From Branchinecta lynchi (lineage: Eukaryota > Arthropoda > Branchiopoda > Anostraca > Branchinectidae): DNA of 64,000 bases. Positions within the stretch are counted from its first letter, which is position 1. Each line of letters opens with the position of its first letter. The stretch covers positions 4,216,001 to 4,280,000 of the forward strand of contig JAKZAP010000011.1 of NCBI GenBank assembly GCA_023053575.1, given 5' to 3'. Positions 1 to 9,800 of this stretch are shown here, in pieces. Made by a program: the position numbers and the translations under genes. The notes under the pieces are model-generated. The model saw only the letters and a program-made list of their open reading frames with translations. It did no database searches and was not told where the DNA came from.

Positions 1-79
1 CCAGTTTGAAAGTTTCAAGGGGTTGACAACTTCAGGAGTAAGGTACACACTGAAACCAAAAATAGGCGATACCAGTTGT

Positions 80-480
80 GAGACATGTAAGGGACTTGTA
101 AGCAACATTCGACTGTAAGCAACAGTCGACTGTTAGCTCATAATCATCTTCGGCAACGAGGAGTTTGCAGCTTTTGCTAGTTGGTATACCTGTTATTTGT
201 CTCAGGTGTATTCGATGGTAAGAACAATTTTGTTCCCAATTGTAAGACATGCATGGGACTTGTAAGTAATAATCGGCTTTTATGCTATAATCATCTTCAG
301 CGATGAGGGGTTTGCAACTCTTGATAGCTGGTGCATCCATTATTTGTTTCCGGTGAATTTATTGTCAATGTCGGGAGACGGACTTGTAAGTAAGATCGGT
401 TCACGAGGGGCTAGAAATTTTTGAAAATTGGTGCACATTGTATTCGATTTCTGTAAATATGACAGTAAGCAAGTTTGTAT
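80..480. repeat. Divergent tandem repeat, about 165-bp unit
   Basis: About three diverged units repeat in the same order a GACTTGTAAG-type segment, an AATCATCTTC segment and a GAGGAGTTTGCAG segment. The open frame on the minus strand (32-340) repeats a peptide containing AEDDY only because the DNA is tandem. I do not recognise the family. Confidence 0.6.
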
Positions 481-766
481 CGATGGTCTATCGCTATAAC
501 CTAGGATTAACTGTTTACGCAACGGGTACAAACGATACGGTAATGTAAAACAATAAGGTAGTTTTGTAATAATTAATAGTGTCATCTATGGTATTTTAAT
601 CCTGAAACGTTACAAATAGCCTTCTTCCGATATTGTTTTGTTGTTGGTTTTACAACGCTAAAGAACAGCTTTTGATTATGTGATTATTCTTTTTAGAACA
701 TACCGTTTTAAAAGCTTCGATAAGTTGACAATTTCAGCATTTAACCGACAGCGAAGAAACAAAACC
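481..766. other. No recognisable feature
   Basis: AT-rich single-copy-looking sequence. I see no coding signal or repeat matched elsewhere in the window. Confidence 0.5.
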
Positions 767-843
767 AAAGTGTTGCTCTCGCAACACTTTAGCCGGCGAA
801 GCCGGACAAAGGTTGCCGCAACACTTCACGTTGCCCGGGCAAC
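767..843. repeat. Cluster of short perfect hairpins
   Basis: Three inverted repeats sit within 77 bases: a 10-bp stem at 767-776/781-790 with loop TCTC, a CCGGC/GCCGG stem at 793-805, and the palindrome GTTGCCCGGGCAAC at 830-843. They lie just downstream of the candidate stop codon at 850-852 on the minus strand. They could be 3' UTR structure or a small foldback element. Confidence 0.6.
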
Positions 844-849
844 GTAGGT

Positions 850-945
850 CTAGTTTGAATTTAGTTCATCGTTACCCTTCTTGGAATAAAGAACTGTGTC
901 TTCAGTCTTGACGTTAACATCTGACGGCTTAATGATTGCCTTGAA
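850..945 (-). CDS. Candidate terminal exon, gene unknown
   Basis: On the minus strand a strong 3' splice site (a TACTAAT branch-like sequence, then a pyrimidine stretch ending CTCAG at 946-950) is followed by 31 open codons and TAG at 850-852. The frame starting in phase 0 reads FKAIIKPSDVNVKTEDTVLY and on to NSN. The composition looks protein-like but matches no domain I know. A frame this short can be open by chance. It lies downstream of the CAS-family exons on the same strand and could end that gene. The phase does not fit exon 4 (phase 2) directly, so another exon would be needed. Confidence 0.3.
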   Translation of the reverse strand, partial: FKAIIKPSDVNVKTEDTVLYSKKGNDELNSN

Positions 946-1050
946 CTGAGAGCAACAGACACGTCAGGATTAGTAAATCAGTAAATCATCTTATGCCCGC
1001 TTGAATTTGGCAGTCTTCTTAGTTGATACAATACAGGTCAGTTACAAATT

Positions 1051-1251
1051 TTAGTAAAACAACTGGAATTTTGTCAACTTCCATCTACCAGAAGAAGTCT
1101 CAGGATCTCTGCCAAACATGTTGGAAGTTCCTAGGCCTAATTTTGCCTTTTTAAGCTCCAAAGATGATTCAACCCCTATGGGGGGAGGGAGTCTGTTTCC
1201 CGATTCTTCGAGTTCTTCCATCATTGCTTTGCTGTTAAAGTGTTTGACACT
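1051..1251 (-). CDS. Candidate exon, gene unknown
   Basis: A 67-codon open stretch on the minus strand runs from a possible acceptor (CTGTTTAG before 1251) to TAA at 1051-1053. A second acceptor ending AACAG would start the exon at 1231 in phase 2, which is compatible with the end of CAS exon 4 (6709). A possible donor, G|GTAGAT, lies at 1089/1088. The peptide is acidic and proline-containing (EELEESGNRLPPPIGVESS), like a disordered linker. I recognise no domain, and the link to the CAS gene rests on strand, order and phase only. Confidence 0.27.
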   Translation of the reverse strand, partial: SVKHFNSKAMMEELEESGNRLPPPIGVESSLELKKAKLGLGTSNMFGRDPETSSGRWKLTKFQLFY

Positions 1252-1299
1252 CTAAACAGGTGAAATTGATTTGGTTTTCTAGATGAACTTTTCAATAAC

Positions 1300-1513
1300 T
1301 TGAGTCATTACTAGCCAAAATGTTAGGGGGAGAGAGGACCAAGGTATTTAACCTTCTGTCTGGTTATTTTTACCGACTATTCTCATGAAAGTCGACCGTT
1401 TATAAAAAAAAATCCGGCGCTTCGTGCCCTCTATTTGTTACCTTTACCGAGTGTCCCGACAACACTGGGGAAGGTGTCCCCTCTCCCCCTATACGTGACG
1501 CTTCTGGTGCAGA
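1300..1513. mobile_element. Degenerate hAT-type MITE
   Basis: The segment starting ACTAGCCAAAATGTT, followed by a purine-rich run and ending GACGCTTCTG, matches the end sequences of the better-preserved element at 11351-11703. It also has the same internal TTTACCGAC motif and a GGCGCTTCGTGCC/GGCGCGAAGCGCC-like segment. The terminal CAGAGGCGT is eroded and no target duplication is visible. Confidence 0.5.
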
Positions 1514-2202
1514 CTTAACATATCTAATCCATGTTCTTGTTTGGGAGTAAAGTCTGGATTAGGTCCGACCCACGGGAGACCCCCCCCCCCCCGAACAAAT
1601 TCCTGGATACAGCCTTTACCTCGGGTGAAAACAGATCCTTTAAATGGGTCAAAATCAGTATACGCGAATATCAGATGTAAAATAAGCTACCTTTTCAGTT
1701 AAACTTTAACTTTGCTTTTATTAACATTTTGCTAAAAGCAACTTATTATCTCTAACCAGCCATTTTTTAAAGTCGGGAAGAAAGAAGACTAGAAAAAGAA
1801 GCTATACAACACATTTCTTTCAAAATAGACTATTAGGTAGCCTAATTTATACAGCAGTGCGACTATCTATAACGCTTATCTTTCTATATGTCGCAGTAGC
1901 TTCAATACGGTAGTGGAACCTCAAACCATCACACAGGCGCAGAGCAGGCCCGTCGCCGAGTCCAAGTGGCCAAGGCAGTATAGTCAACAAAACAGAGGCT
2001 GAATAAACAAACAGATCCAGTGCATCTTCCGCGTCAGTGTTGAAGCTTTTCACATTTTGAAGAAACCCTTAGCCGAATTATGTTCTTTTGTCGATGTTAT
2101 TTTTTGTATTTCTTCTCAATTCTTACTTTCTTTTTAACACTCAACTAGTCCTCTTGTAGTTCAGAGGGTTAATAAAACTTCAATTTATTAAACTCACTAT
2201 CA
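1514..2202. other. Mostly unassigned
   Basis: A C-run followed by a TTCCTGGATAC stretch (about 1580-1608) is a fragment of the MITE family seen complete at 7123-7313. The open frame at 1847-2053 (minus) has no convincing splice sites or domain. Nothing else was recognised. Confidence 0.4.
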
Positions 2203-3476
2203 ACAAGACCAAAGATTTCAATGGGATCCCAAAATTTAACATCTGATCCAGACAATTGCGTCTTGTAGATATCCGCTCTTGGCCAGACTCCTTGAACATT
2301 TTTACTATTAAAACTTAGAAACAGATTAAGGCCAATGGCTCATCTGAGAAAACCAAGTTCAGATATGGATTCAACATGTGTTGTGTCATATATATCTACT
2401 TTAACAAGACCAAAAGGTTTCGATGGGATCCCAAAATTTTAATATTTGCTCCCGACAATACGGTCCTGTAGATATTCGGTCTTCAACAGACTTCTTAAAC
2501 ATTTTTACAATTAGAATTTACAAACAGGTTAAGGCCAATGGTAATAATCGGAGAAGACCAAGTTCGTGTTTGACAGTGCAAACCGGATTCGCCTGCTGAA
2601 TTTCGACAAGTTCAGATATATTCAATCCGTTTTGCGCTGTCAAATATTAATATACGGATTCAGCATATGGTCTAGCCTATAGCCTACGTCGTATCTCCTT
2701 CCTTCCTTACTCCTGCCCAACATCCGGTTTCGGTCGGATTCCGAACAAACTACTTGTCTGACACAAAACTATAGCTCAAAAACGAATTCAGCATGTCTCC
2801 TTACCCCAAAATCCAACCTCTATCAACTTCAGATTAAACGTTTACTTTTAACAAATTTTCCGGTTTCAGACAGATTCCAAGCGATCTATACGTCCGGTGA
2901 TAAAATTATTGTCATACGCGAATTCAGCATGTCTTCTTACTCGCAAATCGAACATCTTATCAAATTTAAATACAAATTTTATTTTTCACAAATTCTCCGG
3001 TTTTGGCCGGATTCCGACCGAACTAATTGTCCGGTGAGAAAATAAGTATCATATTTGGACTCAGAACGTTTCCTTGCCCCTAAATCGAACCTTCAACCAA
3101 CTTAATACTAAACTTTTACTTTTCACAAATTTTCCGGTTTTCGCCAGATTCCGGGTGAACTATTTGTCCAGCGAGAAAATAAATTTCATATTCGAATTCA
3201 GCATGTCTCCTTACCCCTAATTAAACTATCTCACTAGCTTTCAACAAATATTTTGTTCGCCCCTTAATTTGAAACCCCTCCCCCACCCTCAAATATAGGG
3301 CTACAGAGCCGATCTCCGAGCTTGACACAAAAGATCCTCCCACCAAGTTTCATCAAAATATCTCAATCCCCTCGAGAGTTATCGTGCGAACAGACGGACA
3401 GACAGACAGACGGACAACTTTTGGATGTCATAGGTAGCCTATCCCTCCACTTACATTTTGGGATCCCAAAAATTGA
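2203..3476 (+). repeat. Composite repeat with 137-bp internal units (copy 1)
   Basis: The head is an AAGACCAAAG..TGGGATCCCAAAA segment, present twice (about 2203 and 2403). A body of diverged units with core CCGGATTCCG..CTAATTGTCCGG follows. The tail reads CACCAAGTTTCATCAAAATA, then GAGAGTTATCGTG, then a GACGGACAGAC run, then ATTTTGGGATCCCAAAAA. Both ends carry the palindrome TGGGATCCCA. I see no coding capacity. Confidence 0.8.
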
Positions 3477-3829
3477 TCGAAACAGCTCAACTGTAAATCC
3501 AACCAACACCCTCAAACTAGAGCAATAACTATACAAAAGGCTACTCTTTGTTGCTGAATTACGGTACGCATTTTAGACAAATTCTTGAGCGAAGCAATTC
3601 GCACCTGTTTATACGTCGATGGTGGGCGTACCATCGCGAAAATGCCAATCCAAGTATAAAAGAGCCCTAATACTTCACCGCTTGTCAACAATGAAACCCT
3701 AGATGTGGTGTATAAACGGTGGACCACCCAGTTACTAGACCACAAAAGGCCCCTATCATTCAATCTCAACCGTACTCAGCCTTTTATGCGAGTAATTTCG
3801 ATCCAAATACGACAGTGACGGGAAATTAT

Positions 3830-4206
3830 AGTTGCGTTTTTGCAGATACCATGGTATCTGATACCACGGCCTAAAGTCGTTTTTGCAGCTATCGTGGTAT
3901 CTGATATTCAGATACCACGGTCCGACCGTGGTAACTGATCGTGGTATCTGAAAAAGTCATCTCACTTTCATTATTTTTTGGCAAATTGGTGGAAAAGAAT
4001 TTTGGCACTTTTAGTGATGTGACTGATTCTGACTTCGATTCTGACTTCGATTTTGACTGATTCTGACTTCGAAAAGCGCAATTTCGGCAATTGTCGTTTT
4101 TACAGAGCAACCGTATAACAGATACAACGATAATTGCAAAAACGACTAATTGCAGATCCAGTTACCGTTGTAACAGATACACCATGTTATCTGCAAAAAC
4201 GCAACT
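3830..4206. mobile_element. MITE with AGTTGCGTTTTTGCAGATA ends (copy 1)
   Basis: The 377-bp segment has inverted ends AGTTGCGTTTTTGCAGATA. Inside are many short inverted motifs based on GATACCACGG and CCGTGGTAACTG, which can fold into several hairpins. The unique middle (GTGATGTGACTGATTCTGAC to AAAAGCGCAATTTCGG) is shared with copies at 4825-5231 and 22168-23127. No transposase is present. No clear target duplication was assigned. Confidence 0.8.
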
Positions 4207-4824
4207 TAAATCTTAGTCCGTCCGTCATTCCGCTGTTAGGAAGATAACTATCCAAGGGGATGAGATATGTTATACAAGCTTACTTGGCCGTCTGGGCCAG
4301 ACCTATCCAAGTAAAGGTCAAGTTCCTAGATCGGCCATTAGCTATCAAAATGTCAATGACGTTTGTCTGTTTTGTTGGTCTGACCGTCAGTCCCTCTTCC
4401 GCCTTCTAGCACTATAACTCTTTAAGGAGTTGAGAAGATAGAGGCTGACAAATTTAAGGGTTGGCTGGGGGCTAGAAATTAAGGCGTCAAGTAAGACCGG
4501 AGAGAAGAAAGAAAATATGGCTCAACTCCAGTGCCCAACTACACATTCAAGAAAAAGGTATTTACTCATTGTTTCTTATTTCACTATGAATTTGAACTTT
4601 AACGCTGTCAATAACTGACGATTTTGTAATACTTATGACTGATCAATTGGTCAGCATAGATGTTGTTTACAAGAACAATGCTATTTTTAATTCTAATGAA
4701 ATATGCATGGTGGATAAATCGAACTTGAATAATCTATAAGAAGTTACATAAAAAGTAGACACAGTGATCCTGCTTCAACCTCCAGGCCATGAGCGCTGGC
4801 TCCGTCAAAGGGTGATGAAACCTT
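4207..4824. other. Repeat end plus unassigned sequence
   Basis: At about 4213-4345, AGTCCGTCCGTC followed by GTTAGGAAGATAACT and GGGGATGAGATATG is the reverse-oriented tail type of the GACGGAC-ended repeats. The rest, to 4824, shows nothing recognisable. Confidence 0.4.
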
Positions 4825-5231
4825 AGTTGCGTTTTTGCAGATACCATGGTATCTGATACCACGGTCTAAAATCGTTGTCGCAGTTACTGTGGTATCTGAT
4901 ACCGTGGCCAAAAGGCGCTTTTGCAGTTATCGTGGTATCTGACCAGTTACCGTGGTAACTGATCGTGGTATGTGAAAGAAGTATTTTCACTTCATCATCA
5001 TTAACATTAGAGCCTAGGATTTTTTCAAATTGGTGGGAAAGAAGTGTGACACTTAGTGATGTGACTGGATATCAGTTTTTCTTTTGGGATGACTCCGAAA
5101 AGCGCAATTTCGGCAGTTGTCGTTTTTGCAAAGCAGCAGTAGTATCAGATACCACGGTAACTGCAAAAACGACAAAATGCAGATCCAGTTACCGTGGTAT
5201 CAGATACCATGGTATCTGCAAAAACACAGCT
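4825..5231. mobile_element. MITE with AGTTGCGTTTTTGCAGATA ends (copy 2)
   Basis: This 407-bp copy has the same ends, the same GATACCATGGTATC palindromes near both termini, and the same middle as copy 1, only about 620 bp away. The short open frames it contains are by-products of the repeat. Confidence 0.82.
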
Positions 5232-5290
5232 CTTGTCGCTGTTAAGTGCGATTTAACATAATTAGAACGTAAATTCCCCCTTTTTCGTTG

Positions 5291-5369
5291 TCAGATTTTA
5301 GACTCTGAACTTTTCTCAGAGCAGTCGTATTTCCCGGCAGTTCTCATCGCTGCCACTGGACTTGCTCGC
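5291..5369 (-). CDS. Weak candidate alternative last exon
   Basis: A T-rich acceptor (TTTTTTTTGCTATTGTAAAG before 5369) is followed by 79 nt that stay open in phase 2, the phase left by CAS exon 4, and end at TGA (5291-5293). The peptide ends KYDCSEKSSESKI. The acceptor ends AAAG and the frame is only 26 codons, so chance is a serious alternative. Confidence 0.18.
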
Positions 5370-5922
5370 CTTTACAATAGCAAAAAAAATGCCGGGAACA
5401 GGATAGAAAAATTACCATTTTCGCCAAACAGAAAAGTCCCAGGGAAAGTTACAGCTCGCATACAGAATATTTCTAACATGGATCTTCTTGAAAAATATTC
5501 TAAATTATTCTAAAATGGATCTTCTTGTAAAATATTCTAAATTATTCTAAAATGAATCATGACTGTCCTGAACTGAAAACTTTAAACGGAAAATTTACAG
5601 TCCCCGAACACGAAGATTATGTATAGGAAACAGAGCAAAATAACACTAGAGAGTAGCGCCAAGACTAAAAAAAAGTGTTACACACTCGAACAGTAGCGAC
5701 ACTAGCACCACCAGCGTTAGTGAACGTCCCTACTGAAACTCATTCAATCGTTCACCAGCGCTAGCTCTGATAACTTCATATTCTGAAGATAGCATAAAAA
5801 GTTACAGCCTCCATTGTTTCTTTGGTTAATGCAGTCCACACCTTACCTAGATTCATACAGAGCAAATCCCGGCGATGAACGAGATTTTTCAATCGCAGCG
5901 ACAGAAGATTTTTGTCGCTTTT

Positions 5923-6118
5923 ATTCAAACAATGTTTACAACGGATACGTCAGCTCTGATTTTTCATCAGCGATATTTCGGCCCTTCTACAGGTTTGTTT
6001 CCTTCTCCGAAGTTGAACAAGAAGATTGACAGCCTGACGAGGACCCTTGCCAAGAAGGGCCGAAATATCGCTGATGAAAAATCAGAGCTGACGTATCCGT
6101 TGTAAACATTGTTTGAAT
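5923..6118. mobile_element. Foldback element, 66-bp perfect arms
   Basis: The left arm 5923-5988 and right arm 6053-6118 are exact reverse complements. They read ATTCAAACAATGTTTACAAC, then GGATACGTCAGCTC, a CGATATTTCGG stretch and CCCTTCT. The spacer includes GAGGACCCTTGCCAAG. This is the best copy of a family found in many other places here. Its core CCCTTGCCAAGAAGGG is itself a hairpin. A flanking AAAGTCAGCTTGGGCT segment to about 6160 recurs with other copies. Confidence 0.88.
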
Positions 6119-6708
6119 AGATGTTTCAAAGTCAGCTTGGGCTCAAAGAATATTTATGATTTTTATCGCCTGGATGTTCACACTGAATTTTCGTCGGCAA
6201 CAGAATTTAACGCGAAAAGTAATTAAAATAATTAAAAATAACAATTAAAATAATTAAAATAACAAAAAATAATTAATTTTTCTAAAAGCGAATCATCAAA
6301 GGGTCGTCCATGTTGCTGTTGGGGGCATAAAATCGTACTGTCGCCCGATTAAAGTTGAATTTTCCCAACATCAAAAATCGCCTGACGAAGCAACAGAAAT
6401 CGCCGATTTTGTCGACGAAAATCTCGGTGATGGCCGATATCGCCTCAGTGTGAACCTAGGGTTAGCTTTACTAGAAATTTCTAAACACGGAAGTTTGTCT
6501 CGCTTTAAATACCGCAAGCGTAGTGGGCGACGCTACAAGTATGGTCCGTCTGCAATGCTTGGAAAGCATAGGTCTTGGCACTATTCACTAGTGTTATTTT
6601 GCTCTGACAGGAAAATAACTTGTCCCAGACAGAAAACTCCCGTCTGCGAACGCTTATTTTTGTGAGTGCAGACAAGCCGATGACAATTGACCCCATGTTT
6701 TCACTTAC

Positions 6709-6784
6709 CCGTGGTCCACAACCGGTTGATTTCTCGGAACATCATAGTCCAGCTGGTCAGTTCCGCCTGCTCCACCGTGGGAAC
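6709..6784 (-). CDS. BCAR1: CAS-family docking protein, exon 4 (YDVP motif)
   Basis: The 76-nt exon has a very good acceptor (GACCTCTCTTGTCTTCCAG before 6784) and donor (CACGG|GTAAGTGA at 6709/6708). Joined to exon 3 in phase 1 it reads GSHGGAGGTDQLDYDVPRNQ followed by PVVDHG. YDVP is the signature YxxP tyrosine-phosphorylation site of the CAS substrate domain, the docking site for Crk SH2. The exon leaves phase 2 (GG|). Vertebrate CAS proteins have many more YxxP repeats. Only this one is visible here. Confidence 0.87.
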
Positions 6785-7122
6785 CTGGAAGACAAGAGAG
6801 GTCAGAAACAGCGAAGAAATGCCGACGGTTAATTATCGACGAACCAGCGGCGTGGGGTCCCCTTTCTGTCACACACGCGCATGATGGGAGGAAAAGCGAT
6901 TGACGAAACTAATAAGATTCAAACGTGATCTTTTAGCTAACATGTGTAGCCTACATCATTGATATGTGACCAAGGGGTAGATCGAGACGCGAAGAGGGAC
7001 AGTCTTGGGAAGGAGATATCGCTAGGATAAATAACTGATTACCGTCTAAGGGAAGGGGAGTGTAATATCAGTAATCCATGCTGTGACCCATTTATTACAA
7101 TTTTTTATTTGAATAACTACAA

Positions 7123-7313
7123 CAGGCCGGTATCCAGGAATTTATTTAGGGGGGGGGGGTGCCTTTTTGGGGGGGGGTGTCTGCTGGTCGGACAAAAAAA
7201 AGTACAAAAAACACACAGATCAGAGGGAAAAGCCTATAAAATGATTATTTTTGTATGTTTCGGGGGGGGGGGGGGAGGGGGTAAACCCCCTACCCCCCCT
7301 GGATACGGCCTTG
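7123..7313. mobile_element. hAT-type MITE with 8-bp target duplication
   Basis: The 191-bp segment is bounded by CAGGCCGGTATCCAGG and its inverted counterpart CCTGGATACGGCCTTG. The flanks are AACTACAA (7115-7122) and AACTGCAA (7314-7321), an 8-bp duplication with one mismatch. The interior is dominated by G runs near both ends. Fragments of the same family occur near 1580 and 49027. Confidence 0.82.
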
Positions 7314-7418
7314 AACTGCAATTAACATTTAACCCTGCATTCATTACAAACCTGGAGCAAGTCTCAAGTGATTTCACTGATTCATATCAAGTTGTATCTA
7401 AAGTAAAGTATGTTAGAG

Positions 7419-7926
7419 CAGTGGTTCCCAACCGGTGGTACGCGTACCCAAAGGGGTAGCCTACGAGGCAATTTCAATACACATAATATGTACTAGCGAT
7501 ATATTATATCGCTTAGGACAGTAATAGACTGTTCCACCCTTCTAACAATGGTAACTTTTAGTTACTATTTTCCTTTCAACGTCGTAGAAAGTTTATACGC
7601 TGACCATTTCCACCTTCTCGAAATAGTAACTATTTGCTAACCATGCACGGGAGCGTAGTAACCGTGGTATCTACGCATCTATGTAACGTGACGGATTCAA
7701 CCGCTGGAAAACAGAAAAATCTCCAGCCTTACGGCAAAAAGCCAGAATTCGTGACGGCATGCGTAGTAATTACGGTAAATAGGATAGAACGCGCTCCAAA
7801 TATCGTAATTTTTACTTTCTTCTCGTGGTATAATACAGTAAAACATTGTTTCGTCAAAAAAGGGGTACCCAACCATTTTGAACCTTAATTAGGAGTACGC
7901 GGTACGGAAAAGGTTGGGAACCACTG
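7419..7926. mobile_element. hAT-type element, perfect 8-bp target duplication
   Basis: The ends are CAGTGGTTCCCAACC and GGTTGGGAACCACTG, flanked on both sides by TGTTAGAG (7411-7418 and 7927-7934). CAGTGGTTC..-type ends and an 8-bp duplication are typical of hAT elements. There is no transposase. A second MITE is nested inside (7527-7796). The perfect duplication suggests this insertion is fairly young, and the nested one younger still. Confidence 0.92.
7527..7796. mobile_element. GAGCGTGTTCCACCC MITE, diverged nested copy
   Basis: Ends derived from GAGCGTGTTCCACCCTTCT are recognisable (GACTGTTCCACCCTTCT and AGGATAGAACGCGCTC). The interior TTACGGCAAAAAGCCAGAAT and AGTAACTATT segments match the copies at 28891, 33381 and 57947. 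It sits inside the hAT-type element at 7419-7926. Confidence 0.75.
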
Positions 7927-8248
7927 TGTTAGAGTATCAGATCAGTTGCTTCAGTTCATCAATGCAGTCCAATCTGTAAATAAACTGTACAGAAATTTAA
8001 CTTATCGCGCCGTACCTTACAAGTCAAGGATTTTTATTTCATTTTTGCGTGCTGCTTCTTTTTCACAGGCATTCTATTTAGGTAATGTGTATTCTGTAGT
8101 GGTATTTTTAAGCACGTATTTATGAATTAAACCAGTCAGTTGCAAGAAGTTACACGTCGCAAAAGACAGAAATATTTTGCATCCATTTAATGTACGCATT
8201 TACTAATAGTAAAACAATTTTGAGGAGAGAGCTGAAACACAAAAGTGA

Positions 8249-8319
8249 TCCTCACGCGGGATCTGAACCCACGACCTTCGGCTTACAAGGCAACTGCTCT
8301 ACCACTGGGATAAAGAGGA
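8249..8319 (-). tRNA. tRNA-Thr(UGU)-like sequence, probably a pseudogene or SINE head
   Basis: The 71-nt minus-strand segment has an acceptor stem TCCTCTT/GTGAGGA (one mismatch, one wobble), a D-arm region AGTGGTAGAGCA, an anticodon loop CTTGTAA with TGT (complement of 8285-8287), and a T arm GTGGG-TTCAGAT-CCCGC. The anticodon stem (GTTGC/GCCGA) is broken and the T loop is TTCAGAT instead of TTCGAAT. This looks like a decayed tRNA copy or tRNA-derived SINE, not a working gene. Confidence 0.6.
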
Positions 8320-9318
8320 GCTCGCGAACATAGTTGGCAAACCAATTCAATAGTCAGATATAAGCAGGCCATAAGCACAGTGATCCCGCCGAAGGCAGAT
8401 TCAACTAAACACTTCATATCCATATCCCCATCTCATGGGATTAGATAAATATTATGTAAGCGTATAATCCCCCTCAGGAGCAATTTTGTCTTTCAGTTCA
8501 CTACTAAAAAACTGTACATCTCAAAGGCGTACCATAAAATTAAAATCTTTGATTATCTTTCGCTTTCTCCAAAAGGCTCCGAAATGAATCCGAAACATTG
8601 AATCCTAGACTTCAAAATTCAATTCAAAAAATTTACCTCTGGTTTACCCGTCATGGTAAAAGTCCCTCGTAAAACATATCACCTTACGTAATATTTAGAT
8701 ACCAAAACAATTGAGAATGTACTGATAAGCTTTACTGATAATAAAACCCTTGCTTGAAAGACTAAAGGTCAATTTTCGCTACCGAACACGAAAGCTTGTA
8801 TATCCCCCTGTCGTTTTTCAGCACAGTAGGCTACATAGTTTCACTCAGACTGTCAAGTTGATATCCAGTAGATTGGCGATTTACAGGTTATCAATTAGAT
8901 GATGCAAAACGCTTCATTATTTCGTGCCTCGCCTTAACAAACCTTGGGCTGCCAACACTAACTTTTCGCAAGCACGTTGCGTGCGTGACATTTGAAATTT
9001 TCGCCGCATTGTTCCACGTCGTCGCCAGGGTTACCGAGGTAATTTCACCACTATTAGGGAACCAGAAATATTAAAGCATTCCACTCCGGACGTTTAAGTC
9101 GACGAACAGCGCGTAAATCGAATCTGGGTCGAGGAAAGAGGTCCTAATCGACACTTGCGCCCAAAATAGCCCGAGAAGAGGCGTGGAGCCGACAATTGAA
9201 GGACAGAGATAGACCGGACCAAAATTGCGGGCAACATACCGTGTGACAAAATTGTGTTATGTTAAATTTTTGGTAGGCTATATCCGCAAATTTCTAAAGC
9301 GTAGACTATCCCTCTGCT
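8320..9318. other. No recognisable feature
   Basis: No coding exon, repeat family or RNA gene recognised. The last 80 bases may hold eroded upstream codons of the retrotransposon relic that follows. Confidence 0.4.
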
Positions 9319-9709
9319 ATGGCTAATCTTCTACGCCTAACTACGCACAAAATTTTGATAGCCCATTTGCTGAACCGCATCAGTACAGCTTATACTCGTA
9401 TTGTTTCTGGAAAGCGGCGATTTAATCGAAAAATCCTTGTGTCCTCCTACAATGCCACTGTTCTTCCCCGAGTTTTGTATCTTTCTCCGTTTCGGACCAT
9501 CTTCAGTAACGAAAAACTTTGTCAAATTCGTTCAAATTTCTTTCGGTTTTTCAATCATTTGCTATACCCCCCCCCCCTTGACAAGAAACAACCAGTTCAT
9601 AGAAAAGATCCGCATAGCTGATCCCTCTTGTGCCTTTCCGGGGATCCATCAGCATAATGAAGCACAATTTCCATGGAGCTCCCTGATGTTTCAGTTTGGT
9701 GAATTTTAA
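9319..9709 (+). pseudogene. LINE reverse-transcriptase C-terminal relic
   Basis: One frame (9319-9567) includes SSYNATVLPRVLYLSPF, like the region after the catalytic domain of LINE-type reverse transcriptases. The protein then appears to continue in another frame after a C run (about 9569-9577), as TRNNQFIEKIRIADP to TAA near 9709, so a length change in the homopolymer looks like the break. The 3' part reaches an AT repeat near 9760. I infer the family from these motifs only. Confidence 0.45.
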
Positions 9710-9800
9710 TTACTTTGGTTGTTGCCGTAGTGTTATTTCTTTTGTCATTTTTCTACTATATATATATATCTGTATTTGAAAGCGATTAAGCCATATATAG

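Noticed and set aside
7109..7459. Gly-rich open frame
   Set aside because: It crosses G runs inside a hAT-type MITE.
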